Assembly: GCF_049116555.1 (NCBI RefSeq)
Contig: NZ_JAGDYT010000008.1
Coordinates: 62,001-126,000 of the forward strand
DNA: 64,000 nt
Direction of reading: 5' to 3'
From: Maricaulis maris_C
GTDB taxonomy: Bacteria > Pseudomonadota > Alphaproteobacteria > Caulobacterales > Maricaulaceae
Shown: piece by piece, positions 16,605 to 25,820 of the stretch
Numbering within the stretch: the stretch's first letter is position 1
Layout: the number at the start of each line of letters is the position of its first letter
Made by a program: the position numbers and the translations under genes
The notes under the pieces: generated by a model
The model's input: the letters and a program-made list of their open reading frames with translations, nothing else
Databases searched by the model: none
What the model was told of the DNA's origin: nothing

Positions 16605-17662
16605 CGCGTCACGCCGGCATGGCTGCTGTGGATTGCTTGCTCGATTTCGGCCAGACGCGCCATGGAGGCGTCGCCAGGTGTTGTCATGGCGAGCGCGCCA
16701 TGCGCCGCCCCATACTCGACCGCATCAGCCGGATCCTTGCCGGACAACAGGGCCCAGCACACCCCGGATGCGAAGGCGTCGCCGCCGCCCACGCGATCGA
16801 ATATCGCAAGCCCTGGCCTGGGGCGCGACAGGTGGAATTTTCCATCCGCATGAATGAGCGCGGACCAGTCATTCGTGTTTGCTGTATGGGCTGTTCGGCT
16901 GGTCGTGGCGACCACGCGCAGATTGGGGAAGTCGCAGACAGCACTCTCGATGGCTGCGTGCGGGCTTCCCCCGGAGGGCGTGTCGCCAAGCCCTTCCGCG
17001 CCGAGAAGGACGTCCACATACGGCGCAATCTTGCGATTGAGCGCCCGCGCCGCGTCCGATCCGCCGCGCGATGCCCATAGTGAGCTTCGGTAATTCAGGT
17101 CGTAAGACACGACCGCGCCGTGCTTGCGCGCTGCCGTGACGGCTTCCAACGTCAGTGCGGCCGTGCTGTCGCTCAAGGCGGCGAATATCCCGCCGGTGTG
17201 GAACCAGCGTACACCTTCTTCGCCGAACAAGTGCTCCCAGTCCACGTCACCAGGCCTGAGCGTCGAGGCGGCGCTGTGGCCGCGGTCAGACACACCCAAT
17301 GCGGGGCGAAGGCCGAAGCCCCGTTCGACGAAATTGAGGCCGACGCGATTTTCCCGGCCTATGCCGTCGAAGTCGCGCCAAAGGATATGTGAGCCGTCGA
17401 CGCCGCCCTGGCTGATGCAGTCCTCGACGAGCCAGCCGATATCGTTGCGCGGCAGGGCTGTGATGACCGTGGAGGACAGGTCAAAGCATTTCCGAGCAGC
17501 GCGGGCCAGATTGTATTCGCCGCCGCCCTCCCAGACCTGAAATTGGCGGGAATTGCGGATCCGACCCGCTCCGGGGTCGAACCGCAGCATGACTTCGCCG
17601 AGCGCCGCGACATCCCAGCGAACCGATCCGGCAGGCTTGATGGGGAGGAAAGGGTAGGTCAT
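16601..17662 (-). CDS. kdgK: 2-keto-3-deoxygluconate kinase (PfkB family)
   Basis: This 353-residue PfkB-family sugar kinase has the N-terminal GEVMLRFDPG strand, a substrate-binding GGGEYNLARA segment (about residues 46-56) and the catalytic C-terminal motif DRVGGGDAFASG with its base Asp. These are the features of KdgK, which phosphorylates 2-keto-3-deoxygluconate to KDPG. It lies nine bases after uxaA and overlaps the esterase start, so it is translated from the same leftward operon. It joins both uronate branches encoded here. The next enzyme, KDPG aldolase, is not in this window. Confidence 0.9.
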   Translation of the reverse strand: MTYPFLPIKPAGSVRWDVAALGEVMLRFDPGAGRIRNSRQFQVWEGGGEYNLARAARKCFDLSSTVITALPRNDIGWLVEDCISQGGVDGSHILWRDFDGIGRENRVGLNFVERGFGLRPALGVSDRGHSAASTLRPGDVDWEHLFGEEGVRWFHTGGIFAALSDSTAALTLEAVTAARKHGAVVSYDLNYRSSLWASRGGSDAARALNRKIAPYVDVLLGAEGLGDTPSGGSPHAAIESAVCDFPNLRVVATTSRTAHTANTNDWSALIHADGKFHLSRPRPGLAIFDRVGGGDAFASGVCWALLSGKDPADAVEYGAAHGALAMTTPGDASMARLAEIEQAIHSSHAGVTR

Positions 17663-17671
17663 GTCCTGGCC

Positions 17672-19183
17672 TCAGAGGGTCACGCCGCCCTTCCACAGGG
17701 CGATCTGCCGCTCGTCATAGAGCTCATTGCGGGCACGCTTGCCGCCGGCGACATCAAGAATGGTCTGCCACAGGCGGGCCGCTGCATCATCCATGGGTTC
17801 GCCGTCGAGGACCGGGCCCGCGTCAAAATCAATCCAGTTTGGCTTGCTGGTTGCGAGGTCTGACCGCGTTGAAAGCTTCACGGTGGGTACCATGGTCCCC
17901 AGGGGCGTTCCCCGACCTGTCGTGAACAGGATTATCGTTGCACCTGCCGCCGCCATGGCGGTGGTTGACACAGCGTCATTGCCGGGCGCTTCCAGCAGGC
18001 TGAGCCCGGTGCGGCGCAATCTTTCGCCATAGGCGAGGACATCGACGACCGGCGCCCCTCCGGCTTTTTGAACGCCGCCCAATGACTTTTCCTCAAGTGT
18101 CGTGATGCCGCCCTCGATATTGCCGGGGGACGGATTGGCATGAACCGGCTCGCCATGCCCGATGAAGTAGCGTTTGAAACGGTTCATCAGGGCGCCAATT
18201 TCGGTATGAACTTCCCGCGAGATCGCGCGGTCCATGAGGATGTGCTCTGCGCCGAACATTTCAGGCACTTCGGTCAGGATCATACTGCCACCGGCGCCGT
18301 CCAGCCGGTCGGTGACACGGCCCAGAATCGGATTGGCGGTGAGGCCGGAAAAGGCATCCGAGCCGCCGCATTTCAGGCCGATGACAAGATCCGATACCGG
18401 GCAGGCTTCGCGTTGATCCATTGTCGCCATATGGCGAGCGATCTCGACGACGGCGGATATCCCGGCATCCAGTTCATCCTCGATGTCCTGGCAGGCGAAG
18501 GCCCTGACCCGCAAGGGGTCGGCATCGGGCATTGAATCCAGCAAGTCGCGGAATTGGTTCGATTCGCAGCCCAGCCCGACCAGCAACACCCCGCCCGCAT
18601 TCGGGTTCTGGGCAAGGCCTGCCAGGATGGCGCGGGTCGCGTCCAGGTCATCGCCCAGTTGCGAGCAGCCGAACGGATGGGTGACCGCATGAACACCATC
18701 GACCTGGCCGCGCACCTGATTGGCCGCCATGCGCGCGATCCGTTCGGCCGTGCGATTGACGCAACCCACCATCGCGATCACCCAGATTTCATTACGAATT
18801 CCGACACGGCCATCAAATCTGCGATATCCCATGAAGGAGTCGGAAATCGACACTGTCGCGCCCGACGGATCCGGGTGGTGCGCTGAATAGGTATAGGTCT
18901 GCTCACCGTCGAGCGTGGTCTCCAGATTATGGCTGTGAACGTGGGCACCGGCAGGGATGTCGTGTCGGGCGCGTCCGACAACGGCGCCGTATTTGATCAC
19001 GGGTCGGCCTGCCGAAATGTCGGTCAGCGCGAATTTGTGTCCAGCCGGTATGGGATCGACGAGCCGGGGAAGGCCGACAGCCGGACGCTCACCCTTGACC
19101 AGCATCGATGTGGCGACGCCGACGGTGTCCTCAGGGTGGACGACCAGCCCTTGGTTGGTGGCAGTTTTTTCAGCGACACTCAT
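17672..19183 (-). CDS. uxaA: Altronate dehydratase
   Basis: This 503-residue protein is a full-length UxaA-type altronate dehydratase: a short N-terminal SAF domain (about residues 20-95, ending in HVHSHNLETTL) and the large catalytic domain with GYRRFDGRVGIRN, HPFGCSQLGDD and KCGGSDAFSGLTANP. It converts D-altronate to 2-keto-3-deoxygluconate. The frame is open to a GTG at 19195, but ATG 19183 is better placed behind AAGGGTGAGAG. It is the first gene of the uxaA-kdgK-carboxylesterase operon. An operator copy lies about 30 bases upstream, shared with the divergent lacI gene. Confidence 0.93.
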   Translation of the reverse strand: MSVAEKTATNQGLVVHPEDTVGVATSMLVKGERPAVGLPRLVDPIPAGHKFALTDISAGRPVIKYGAVVGRARHDIPAGAHVHSHNLETTLDGEQTYTYSAHHPDPSGATVSISDSFMGYRRFDGRVGIRNEIWVIAMVGCVNRTAERIARMAANQVRGQVDGVHAVTHPFGCSQLGDDLDATRAILAGLAQNPNAGGVLLVGLGCESNQFRDLLDSMPDADPLRVRAFACQDIEDELDAGISAVVEIARHMATMDQREACPVSDLVIGLKCGGSDAFSGLTANPILGRVTDRLDGAGGSMILTEVPEMFGAEHILMDRAISREVHTEIGALMNRFKRYFIGHGEPVHANPSPGNIEGGITTLEEKSLGGVQKAGGAPVVDVLAYGERLRRTGLSLLEAPGNDAVSTTAMAAAGATIILFTTGRGTPLGTMVPTVKLSTRSDLATSKPNWIDFDAGPVLDGEPMDDAAARLWQTILDVAGGKRARNELYDERQIALWKGGVTL

Positions 19184-19211
19184 GTGCTCTCTCACCCTTG
19201 CCTGCCTTAAT

Positions 19212-19225
19212 GGTAACCGGTGTCA
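19212..19225 (-). promoter_or_regulatory. LacI-type operator copy 4, between uxaA and lacI
   Basis: GGTAACCGGTGTCA on the + strand is the reverse complement of the sequences upstream of the reductase and uxaC (TGACACCGGTTACC). Its position between divergent uxaA and the LacI-family gene predicts control of the dehydratase operon and autoregulation. Confidence 0.75.
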
Positions 19226-19343
19226 TTTTGTCCGGAAAGAGAAAACTTCATCCCGTGTCCTTGCGCGTTGGAAACGCATGACAAGCAAGGAGATGTCCTG
19301 TAGTGGACATTTCGGTGGCATGTCGCTGCGGGGGATTTTCCGG

Positions 19344-20420
19344 ATGAATGATGGCCAGAAGCCTGACGACGCGGAGCCAGCAAAAAGCCTGCGCGACGAG
19401 TTCAAGGACCGTCGCCCGACGATCAATGATGTCGCCCGCCTGACCGGCGTTTCCAAGAAGACCGTTTCGCGGGTCATCAACAAATCCCCGGCGGTGAAGG
19501 AAAACACCCGCGAGGACATCCTGCGGGTGATGCATGAAATTGGATATGCGCCAGATCCGCAGGCGCGTGGACTGGCGTTTCGGCGATCCTTCCTGATCGG
19601 CATGATCTACGACAACCCGAACCCGCAATATGTCGTCAACATGCAGCAAGGCCTGTTGGACGGGATGCGCGGCACCGGGTTCGAGCTGGTTGTGCACCCC
19701 TGCGACCGCGCCAGCGAAACCTTCCTTGTTGATGTGCGCAACTTCGTGGAGCGACAAAAGCTCTATGGCGTCATCCTGACGCCGTCTGTGTCCGAGGATG
19801 AGCGGGTTCCGCCCATTCTCCGCCAGATTGGCTGCGAGTTCATTCGGATCGCATCGGTGTCACTGGATGAACCCGAGCACATGATCGTGTCCCATGACCA
19901 TCTTGGTGGCGCGGCAGCCGGCCGCCACCTCGCAGAGCTCGGACATACGCGGATCGGATTCATCTCGGGTCGCGAAAGCTTCAGGTCGTCGCACGAGCGG
20001 CGCCGTGGGCTGGAGGAATCGCTGAAGCAGGCCGGCCTGTCCCTGGACGAGGACCTGGTCGCGTCAGGGGCCTATACATTCGAATCCGGCTTTGAATGCG
20101 CCATCGACCTGCTGCAGCGCCCAAAACGCCCCACGGCAATTTTTGCGGCGAATGACGAGATGGCGGCCGGCGTCCTGCAGGCGGCACGGACGCTTGATAT
20201 CAGGGTGCCCGATGCGCTGTCCGTTGTCGGTTTCGACAATTTCCAGCTCGCTGAGCGCCTCTGGCCGCGCCTGACGACCGTCCACACGCCGACGCGGGAA
20301 ATTGGGCGGCGGGCGTCGACCAAATTGGTCAATCCCCAGTCCGCGGTGGAGATCGAACGCGATGACCCGAGGGCCCTGCCCAGCCTGGTTATCCGCGATA
20401 CGACGTCGCCGCCAATCTAG
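19344..20420 (+). CDS. LacI-family transcriptional regulator of the uronate locus
   Basis: This 358-residue repressor has an N-terminal LacI helix-turn-helix (TINDVARLTGVSKKTVSRVINKS, about residues 26-48) with hinge sequence following, then a periplasmic-binding-type ligand domain (GMIYDNPNPQYV, HTRIGFISG, FAANDEMAAGVLQAA, VVGFDNFQLAERLWPRLTTV). I start at ATG 19344. The frame is open far upstream, and ATG 19320 and 19278 are alternatives. The gene sits in the middle of the uronate genes and its own promoter carries the shared operator, so it is the best candidate for the regulator of all six sites. The inducer is probably a uronate or KDG, which is inference. Confidence 0.9.
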   Translation: MNDGQKPDDAEPAKSLRDEFKDRRPTINDVARLTGVSKKTVSRVINKSPAVKENTREDILRVMHEIGYAPDPQARGLAFRRSFLIGMIYDNPNPQYVVNMQQGLLDGMRGTGFELVVHPCDRASETFLVDVRNFVERQKLYGVILTPSVSEDERVPPILRQIGCEFIRIASVSLDEPEHMIVSHDHLGGAAAGRHLAELGHTRIGFISGRESFRSSHERRRGLEESLKQAGLSLDEDLVASGAYTFESGFECAIDLLQRPKRPTAIFAANDEMAAGVLQAARTLDIRVPDALSVVGFDNFQLAERLWPRLTTVHTPTREIGRRASTKLVNPQSAVEIERDDPRALPSLVIRDTTSPPI

Positions 20421-20487
20421 TCCAGTCCCGGCCAAGCCTCTTCGGATTGACTGATCAAGTCGATCGGTCGCAGCTTGCAGTTCACAA

Positions 20488-20501
20488 TGACACCGGTTAC
20501 C
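20488..20501 (+). promoter_or_regulatory. LacI-type operator copy 5, upstream of uxaC
   Basis: TGACACCGGTTACC, identical to copy 1 over all 14 bases, lies 37 bases before the uxaC start and should control the uxaC-dhuI-kduD operon. Confidence 0.78.
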
Positions 20502-20538
20502 TTCGCCTCTCACACCGCGCACCAGATTGCTTGCAATA

Positions 20539-21963
20539 ATGTCCACGCCATCATTTTTTCACGAGGATCGTCTGTTTCCTGCGGACACGGCCGTGCGCGG
20601 AATTGCCCGCGAATTGTACGCATCTGTACGTGACCTGCCGATTATCTCGCCGCACGGCCACACCGATCCGCGCTGGTTCGCCAGCAATGAGGCCTTCGAG
20701 AGCCCGACGGCGCTACTGCTGGCGCCAGATCACTATGTATTCCGCATGCTCTACAGCCAGGGCATTCGGTTGGCGGATCTGGCGATACCGGATCGCGGCG
20801 GCGTCCCGGCCACGGACCCACGCGCCGCCTGGCGCCTGTTCGCGGAGAATTTTCACCTTTTCCGCGGCACGCCATCATCACTCTGGCTGGGACACGTGCT
20901 GATCGAGGTTTTTGGTATCCAGGACCGCCTGGATGCCTCCACGGCAGACGCCGCCTACGACGCTATCGATGCCGCACTCAAGACCCCGGATTTCCGCCCG
21001 CGCGCCTTGTTTGACCGCTTCAATATCGAAGTGCTCGCCACGACGGAATCGCCGGTGGATACACTTGACCATCACCACGCCATCGCCGGGTCGAACTGGG
21101 GTGGCAGGGTGGTTACCGCCTATCGCCCGGATTGCGTGATCGACGCCGATCATGAGGACTTCTTTGCCTCGCTTGAGGCATTCGGTGACGTGACCGGTGA
21201 GGACGTGTTTCGCTGGGACGGATATTTGGCGGCGCACCGCCAGCGCCGCGTGGACTTCATGGCCGCGGGCGCGACTTCGACCGATCATGGTCACCCAACC
21301 GCTCGCACCGCGGATCTCGACCCGGGCGAGGCGAAGGCCTTGTTTGACCGCTTGGTCAGCCGTCAGGGCCGCGAGGGTGATGCCGAATTGTTCCGGGCCC
21401 AGATGTTGACCGAGATGGCGGCCATGAGCCTCGAAGACGGTCTGGTCATGCAGCTGCATCCTGGCTCATTCCGCAATCACAATGGCCCGTTGTTCAACTC
21501 GCACGGTCGCGACAAGGGGGCCGACATTCCGGTCCGCACCGAATATGTCGAGGCATTGCGCCCATTGCTCAATCGCTTCGGCAATGAACCGGATTTCGGG
21601 CTCATCGCGTTCACGCTCGATGAGACGACCTATGCACGCGAGCTGGCGCCACTGGCGGGTCACTATCCCGCGATGAAACTGGGTCCGGCCTGGTGGTTCC
21701 ATGACAGCCCGGAAGGGATGATGCGCTTCCGTGAGCAGACCACCGAAACCGCCGGTTTCTACAACACGGTCGGTTTCAATGATGATACCCGGGCCTTCCT
21801 CTCCATCCCGGCACGGCACGATGTCGCCCGACGGGTGGATTGCGCCTTTCTGGCCCGCCTTGTGGCCGAGCATCGGCTCGCGCTCGATGAGGCCCATGAG
21901 ACAGCACGCGATCTCGCCTACCACCTGGCGAAACGCGCCTACAAACTAGAAGCTTCCAGCTGA
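20539..21963 (+). CDS. uxaC: Uronate isomerase
   Basis: This 474-residue protein is a glucuronate/galacturonate isomerase of the amidohydrolase-like UxaC family, converting D-galacturonate to D-tagaturonate (and D-glucuronate to D-fructuronate). The N-terminal metal-type HGHTDPRWF motif, NIEVLATTESPVDTLDHH, and the late KLGPAWWFHDSPEGMMRFREQ and GFNDDTRAFLSIPARHDVARRVDCAFLA segments are family signatures. Length matches the usual 470 residues. I choose ATG 20539 over the TTG at 20527. It is the first gene of a three-gene + strand operon, with an operator copy upstream, and starts the galacturonate branch. Confidence 0.95.
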   Translation: MSTPSFFHEDRLFPADTAVRGIARELYASVRDLPIISPHGHTDPRWFASNEAFESPTALLLAPDHYVFRMLYSQGIRLADLAIPDRGGVPATDPRAAWRLFAENFHLFRGTPSSLWLGHVLIEVFGIQDRLDASTADAAYDAIDAALKTPDFRPRALFDRFNIEVLATTESPVDTLDHHHAIAGSNWGGRVVTAYRPDCVIDADHEDFFASLEAFGDVTGEDVFRWDGYLAAHRQRRVDFMAAGATSTDHGHPTARTADLDPGEAKALFDRLVSRQGREGDAELFRAQMLTEMAAMSLEDGLVMQLHPGSFRNHNGPLFNSHGRDKGADIPVRTEYVEALRPLLNRFGNEPDFGLIAFTLDETTYARELAPLAGHYPAMKLGPAWWFHDSPEGMMRFREQTTETAGFYNTVGFNDDTRAFLSIPARHDVARRVDCAFLARLVAEHRLALDEAHETARDLAYHLAKRAYKLEASS

Positions 21964-21977
21964 GACAGGAATTTCCC

Positions 21978-22619
21978 ATGAAGATCGCGCTCATCATCGA
22001 AAACAGCCAGGCCGCGAAGAGCGGTATTGTCCATGATGCCCTGTCCTCGGTGGCCGAGCCACTTGGACATCAGGTGCACCATTACGGCATGTATACGCCC
22101 GAGGACAAAGCGTCGCTCACCTACCCGATGAATGGTCTCCTGGCGGGCCTTCTGATCAACTCCAAGGCCGCGGATTTCATTGTGACCGGGTGCGGTACCG
22201 GCGTTGGTTCCAACCTCGCCTGCAACGCGATGCCCGGCGTGTTCTGTGGCCTGGTCGTTGACCCGACCGATGCCTTCCTCTTCGGTCAGATCAATGACGG
22301 CAATGCCATCTCGATGCCTTATGCCAAGGGCTTTGGATGGGCCGCTGAGCTCAATCTGCAGGACTGTTTCCGCAAGCTTTTCGAAAACGAGCGCGGTGCC
22401 GGCTATCCCAAGGAGCGGGCGGCGGTGATGGCCAAAAATCGCGGTATCGTGGCAGAGCTGAAAGCCGCCTCCTGCCACGACATGCTGACCGTGCTGAAAA
22501 CCGTTGATCAGGATCTGTTGAAGGCCGCCATCGCGGGTGAGCGCTTCCAGGAGCTTTTCTTCGCGAACTGCCAGGATGACGCCATTGCCGCCTATATTCG
22601 CGATCTGTCGGCATCCTAA
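21978..22619 (+). CDS. RpiB/LacAB-family sugar isomerase, DhuI-like
   Basis: This 213-residue protein belongs to the RpiB/LacA/LacB family (MKIALIIENSQAAKSG; the phosphate/anion loop VTGCGTGVGSNLACNA), but it is longer than ribose-5-phosphate isomerase B. Streptococcal DhuI, an RpiB-family enzyme, isomerises 4-deoxy-5-hexosulose-uronate before the KduD-like reductase DhuD. Here the gene lies directly between uxaC and kduD (14- and 35-base gaps), and no KduI is present in the window. I therefore infer a DhuI-like role in handling the unsaturated uronate released after pectate-lyase cleavage. A general pentose-phosphate role is less likely given the context. Confidence 0.8.
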   Translation: MKIALIIENSQAAKSGIVHDALSSVAEPLGHQVHHYGMYTPEDKASLTYPMNGLLAGLLINSKAADFIVTGCGTGVGSNLACNAMPGVFCGLVVDPTDAFLFGQINDGNAISMPYAKGFGWAAELNLQDCFRKLFENERGAGYPKERAAVMAKNRGIVAELKAASCHDMLTVLKTVDQDLLKAAIAGERFQELFFANCQDDAIAAYIRDLSAS

Positions 22620-22654
22620 GCGACGCGGTTATCGAGCTCGAAACGGAAAAAACC

Positions 22655-23410
22655 ATGCTCCACTCATTCAATCTCGACGGCAAGGTCGCGCTCGTCACCG
22701 GTGGCAATACCGGTCTCGGCCAGGCGATGGCCATCGCCTTGGCCCAGGCGGGGGCAGACATTGTCGTGGCCGGTCGCTCCAGTGCCGCGGAAACGGGCGA
22801 GGCAGTCGAGTCCGCAGGCCGGAAATTCCATGAAATCAAGGCTGATTTCTCCGATCCGTCCTGTGTTGAAGGCGTCATTGCCTCGACGGTCGAGCTGGCC
22901 GGCCGGATCGATATCCTCGTCAACAATGCCGGCATCATCAAACGCAATGACGCGCTCGACTTCACCCAGGATGACTGGGACAGCGTCATGGACGTCAATA
23001 TCAAGTCGGCCTTCTTCCTCTGCCAGGCGGCGGCCAAGCGCATGGTTGCGCAAGGCAGCGGCAAGATCATCAATATCGCGTCGATGTTGTCCTTCCAGGG
23101 CGGCATCCGGGTCGCATCCTACACCGCCTCCAAGAGCGCCATTGCCGGCCTGACCAAGTTGCTGGCGAATGAGTGGGCGGCCAAAGGCATCAATGTGAAT
23201 GCCATCGCGCCGGGCTATTTCGCCACAAACAATACGGCGGCCTTGCAGGCGGACCCGGACCGCAACGAACAGATTCTCGGCCGTATCCCGGCCGGACGCT
23301 GGGGCGATCCGTCGGATATTGGCGGCGCGGCTGTGTTTCTGTCGTCGTCCGCTGCCGACTATGTCCACGGCACCGTGCTGGCCGTCGATGGTGGCTGGCT
23401 CGCACGCTGA
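22655..23410 (+). CDS. kduD: 2-keto-3-deoxygluconate-forming SDR (KduD/DhuD)
   Basis: This 251-residue SDR has TGGNTGLGQAMA at the cofactor loop, NNAGIIKR and the catalytic SYTASKSAIAGLTK, with the LxNEWAAKGINVNAIAPGYF region typical of KduD (2-dehydro-3-deoxy-D-gluconate 5-dehydrogenase). It reduces the isomerised deoxy-diketo-uronate to 2-keto-3-deoxygluconate, joining the KdgK step. It is the last gene of the uxaC-dhuI-kduD operon and is followed within 30 bases by a strong terminator. Its position next to an RpiB-family isomerase is the DhuI-DhuD pairing. Confidence 0.92.
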   Translation: MLHSFNLDGKVALVTGGNTGLGQAMAIALAQAGADIVVAGRSSAAETGEAVESAGRKFHEIKADFSDPSCVEGVIASTVELAGRIDILVNNAGIIKRNDALDFTQDDWDSVMDVNIKSAFFLCQAAAKRMVAQGSGKIINIASMLSFQGGIRVASYTASKSAIAGLTKLLANEWAAKGINVNAIAPGYFATNNTAALQADPDRNEQILGRIPAGRWGDPSDIGGAAVFLSSSAADYVHGTVLAVDGGWLAR

Positions 23411-23436
23411 CCCCCGGGACAAGGAACCTTCCCTCC

Positions 23437-23465
23437 GGCCGGCCCTTCGGGGTCGGTCTTTTTTT
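23437..23465 (+). terminator. Rho-independent terminator after kduD
   Basis: A nine-pair stem, GGCCGGCCC / GGGTCGGTC, with two G-U wobbles closes a TTCG tetraloop and is followed directly by seven Ts. It ends the uxaC operon. Confidence 0.88.
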
Positions 23466-24041
23466 GCCATCGAGTCACCGCCCCAGATGGCGTGACCGCG
23501 AGGTTTCACCTCACCAATGTGTCGATCTTATCCCCGTCGCGCGTCACTTTCCTTCTCCCTGGGGAGACCGTGGGCGGAGGCCGGGCGAGGGCAGAAGTGC
23601 CTGTTATTGCACGTATTTACCTCTCTCCCCGACCCTCTCCCAAGGGAGAGGAACGCGCCGCGCACCCGGAAAAATCACAAAACTTATCCCCGCCCCTCCA
23701 ACCCCGAGCGATACTAGCCGTGGTTTTCGGGACGGGAGGCACGAGCTCAGTCACTTGTGCCCGGAAGCGAGCGGAGCCTGTCCGCGCGACGGATGTGACA
23801 ATCCGAAGCTCCGGCAGGGCGTGCGACCAGGTCGCGGGGCACTAAACGACCGACCCCATCTACCTGTCGCATTGGAAACGGGGTGGAGACAGCCCGGGAA
23901 AACTCCGCAAGCGGGATGCCGAGGACACCACGGACACCGCAGACCCGCCACACGGACACCCCGGTGTCCGCCGGCATCCCGCTTCCTCCCACCTCCGCCG
24001 CGACAGCGTGCGGAGCCGGAAGTGTGTGCCTGGCGTTTGTC
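23466..24041. repeat. 576-bp non-coding spacer with nested inverted repeats
   Basis: No convincing gene is present between the kduD terminator and dctM. Short frames here are unlike proteins. The spacer contains a palindrome CCTCTCCC-AA-GGGAGAGG at 23634-23651 within a pyrimidine-rich stretch of the kind often seen in dispersed intergenic repeats. It also contains a large inverted repeat: arms AAGCGGGATGCCG (23909-23921) and CGGCATCCCGCTT (23972-23984) enclose a second pair GGACACC/GGTGTCC (23923-23929 and 23963-23969). Two further GGACACC-like repeats lie in the loop. It could be a repeat remnant or a bidirectional terminator between the convergent operons. Confidence 0.55.
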
Positions 24042-25322
24042 CTAGCGCATCAGGTTGACCAGCCCCATGGTCACGGCAGGGACATAGGTCACCACCATCA
24101 GCGCGACGAAAAGCGCGCCATAGAAGGGCCAGATCGTCTTGACGGTTTCCTCAACCTTCACCTTGCCGATCGCGGCACCGACGAAAAGGACGGACCCGAC
24201 CGGCGGGGTGACGAGGCCGATGCCGAGATTGAGCATCATGACCACGCCGAACTGCACCGGATCCATGCCCAGTCCGACGACGATCGGCAGGAAGATCGGG
24301 GTCGTGATCACGATAAGCGGTGACATGTCCATGAAGGTTCCCAGAACCAGCAGGATCACATTGATGATCAGCAGGATCAGGATTGGATTGTCGGTGACGG
24401 TCGTGATGAGCTCGGCCAGCTGGGTCGGCGCCTCCAGCAAGGCGAGCATCCAGCCGAATCCGGACGCGGACCCGATGATCAGCAAGACCATGGCGGTCGT
24501 CTTCACGGCCTGGATGGCGGCGTCGAGAAACGCCCGAGGGCCCATGGATCGATACAGCAATGCGGCCACGACGACGGTGTAGAGCACGGCGACGGCCGAG
24601 GATTCGGTGGCGGTGAAGAAGCCGCCCAAAACGCCGCCGACAATGATGATGGCGGTGAACAAGCCGGGCAGGGCCATGATGAGCGCCCGAAGGAAGGCCA
24701 TCCAACCGGGGAATTCGCCCTTGGGATAGCCACGCTTCACGGCCACCAGCCAGGCAGCGACCATCAGGGTTGCTCCGGTCAGGATGCCGGGCACGATCCC
24801 GCCGACGAACAGCTCGCCGATCGACACGCCGACACCGGCTGCCGCGGCATAGATGATCATGTTGTGCGAGGGCGGGATCAGGAGGCCGCAAACGGCCGAG
24901 GTCGACGTGACATTGACCGCGTAATCGGCGTCATAACCGCGTTCACGCATCATCGGCATCAGGGTCGATCCCATCGCCGACACGCTGGCGATGGCCGAGC
25001 CCGAGACGGCCCCGAACAGCATGGAGGCCCCCACATCAACCTGGCCCAGACCGCCGCGCGAGCGCCCGAAGGCCGCCTCGGCGACACGGACAAGGCGCTC
25101 GGCAATGCCGGATCGATGCATGAGCTCGCCGGCAAACACGAAGAAGGGAATGGCCATCAGGGAGAAGATGCTCATCCCGCCCGCCATCCGCTGGAAGACG
25201 GCGATGGCCGGCATGTCCATCATGAAGAAAGTGACCAGCGTTGCGCCCAGCAGGGAAAAGGCAACCGGCACGCCAATGATCAGCAAGAAGACGAGAACGC
25301 CCAGGAGAATACTCAATTCCAT
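24042..25322 (-). CDS. dctM: TRAP transporter large permease subunit
   Basis: This 426-residue inner-membrane DctM-type subunit has about twelve hydrophobic segments. It carries the family's RMAGGMSIFSLMAIPFFVFAG segment, a MLFGAVSGSAIASVSAMGS stretch and the C-terminal NLGIGLVTPPVGSVLFVGAA. It is the channel component of a sodium-driven TRAP transporter. It is the last gene of the leftward pectate lyase-dctP-dctQ-dctM operon, three bases after dctQ. Uronates and oligogalacturonides are known cargo for TRAP systems in such loci, so galacturonate or an unsaturated oligomer is the likely substrate (inferred from context). Confidence 0.93.
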   Translation of the reverse strand: MELSILLGVLVFLLIIGVPVAFSLLGATLVTFFMMDMPAIAVFQRMAGGMSIFSLMAIPFFVFAGELMHRSGIAERLVRVAEAAFGRSRGGLGQVDVGASMLFGAVSGSAIASVSAMGSTLMPMMRERGYDADYAVNVTSTSAVCGLLIPPSHNMIIYAAAAGVGVSIGELFVGGIVPGILTGATLMVAAWLVAVKRGYPKGEFPGWMAFLRALIMALPGLFTAIIIVGGVLGGFFTATESSAVAVLYTVVVAALLYRSMGPRAFLDAAIQAVKTTAMVLLIIGSASGFGWMLALLEAPTQLAELITTVTDNPILILLIINVILLVLGTFMDMSPLIVITTPIFLPIVVGLGMDPVQFGVVMMLNLGIGLVTPPVGSVLFVGAAIGKVKVEETVKTIWPFYGALFVALMVVTYVPAVTMGLVNLMR

Positions 25323-25325
25323 GGC

Positions 25326-25820
25326 TCAGGACTCCGCATCGCCGGCGATCGCCGGGTTGATCTGTTCGAGGATGTTCTCCAGCGCGAACAGCGCAATCAG
25401 GAAGCCGCTGATCGGTAGCGGCAAATAGGCAAAACCGCGCGAGATGCCGAGAGTCGGGATGACATGCTCCCAGGTTCGCATGATCAGCTCTCCGCCCCAG
25501 AAAGCCATGGCGCAGCCGACCAGGGCGACAATCAGATGGGAGACGAGCTGCAACCGGTTGGGCCAATTGCCCGGCAGGCTCTCCGCGAAGGCGGTGATGC
25601 GGATGTGAAAGCCCTCGCGCACGCCGGCTGCCGCGGCAAAACTGACATACCAGATCATCAGGACCAGCGAGGCCTGCTCGGACCAGGATGGCGAGGCGTT
25701 CAGGACGTAGCGGGCAAAGACCTGCCAGCCGATGATCAAGGTCATTACCGCGAGACCCACCCCGCCCAATACGAATAGCGTCCGGCTGGCCAGGTCGAGG
25801 AAGCGGGCGAATGTGCGCAT
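25326..25820 (-). CDS. dctQ: TRAP transporter small permease subunit
   Basis: This 164-residue DctQ-type subunit has four predicted membrane segments and the typical early sequence LIIGWQVFARYVLNASPSWSEQASLVLMIW followed by GVREGFHIRIT. I start at ATG 25820, which shares one base with the dctP stop (TGATG). A longer upstream extension of the same frame would overlap dctP and has no family resemblance. It pairs with DctM in the inner membrane. Confidence 0.9.
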   Translation of the reverse strand: MRTFARFLDLASRTLFVLGGVGLAVMTLIIGWQVFARYVLNASPSWSEQASLVLMIWYVSFAAAAGVREGFHIRITAFAESLPGNWPNRLQLVSHLIVALVGCAMAFWGGELIMRTWEHVIPTLGISRGFAYLPLPISGFLIALFALENILEQINPAIAGDAES

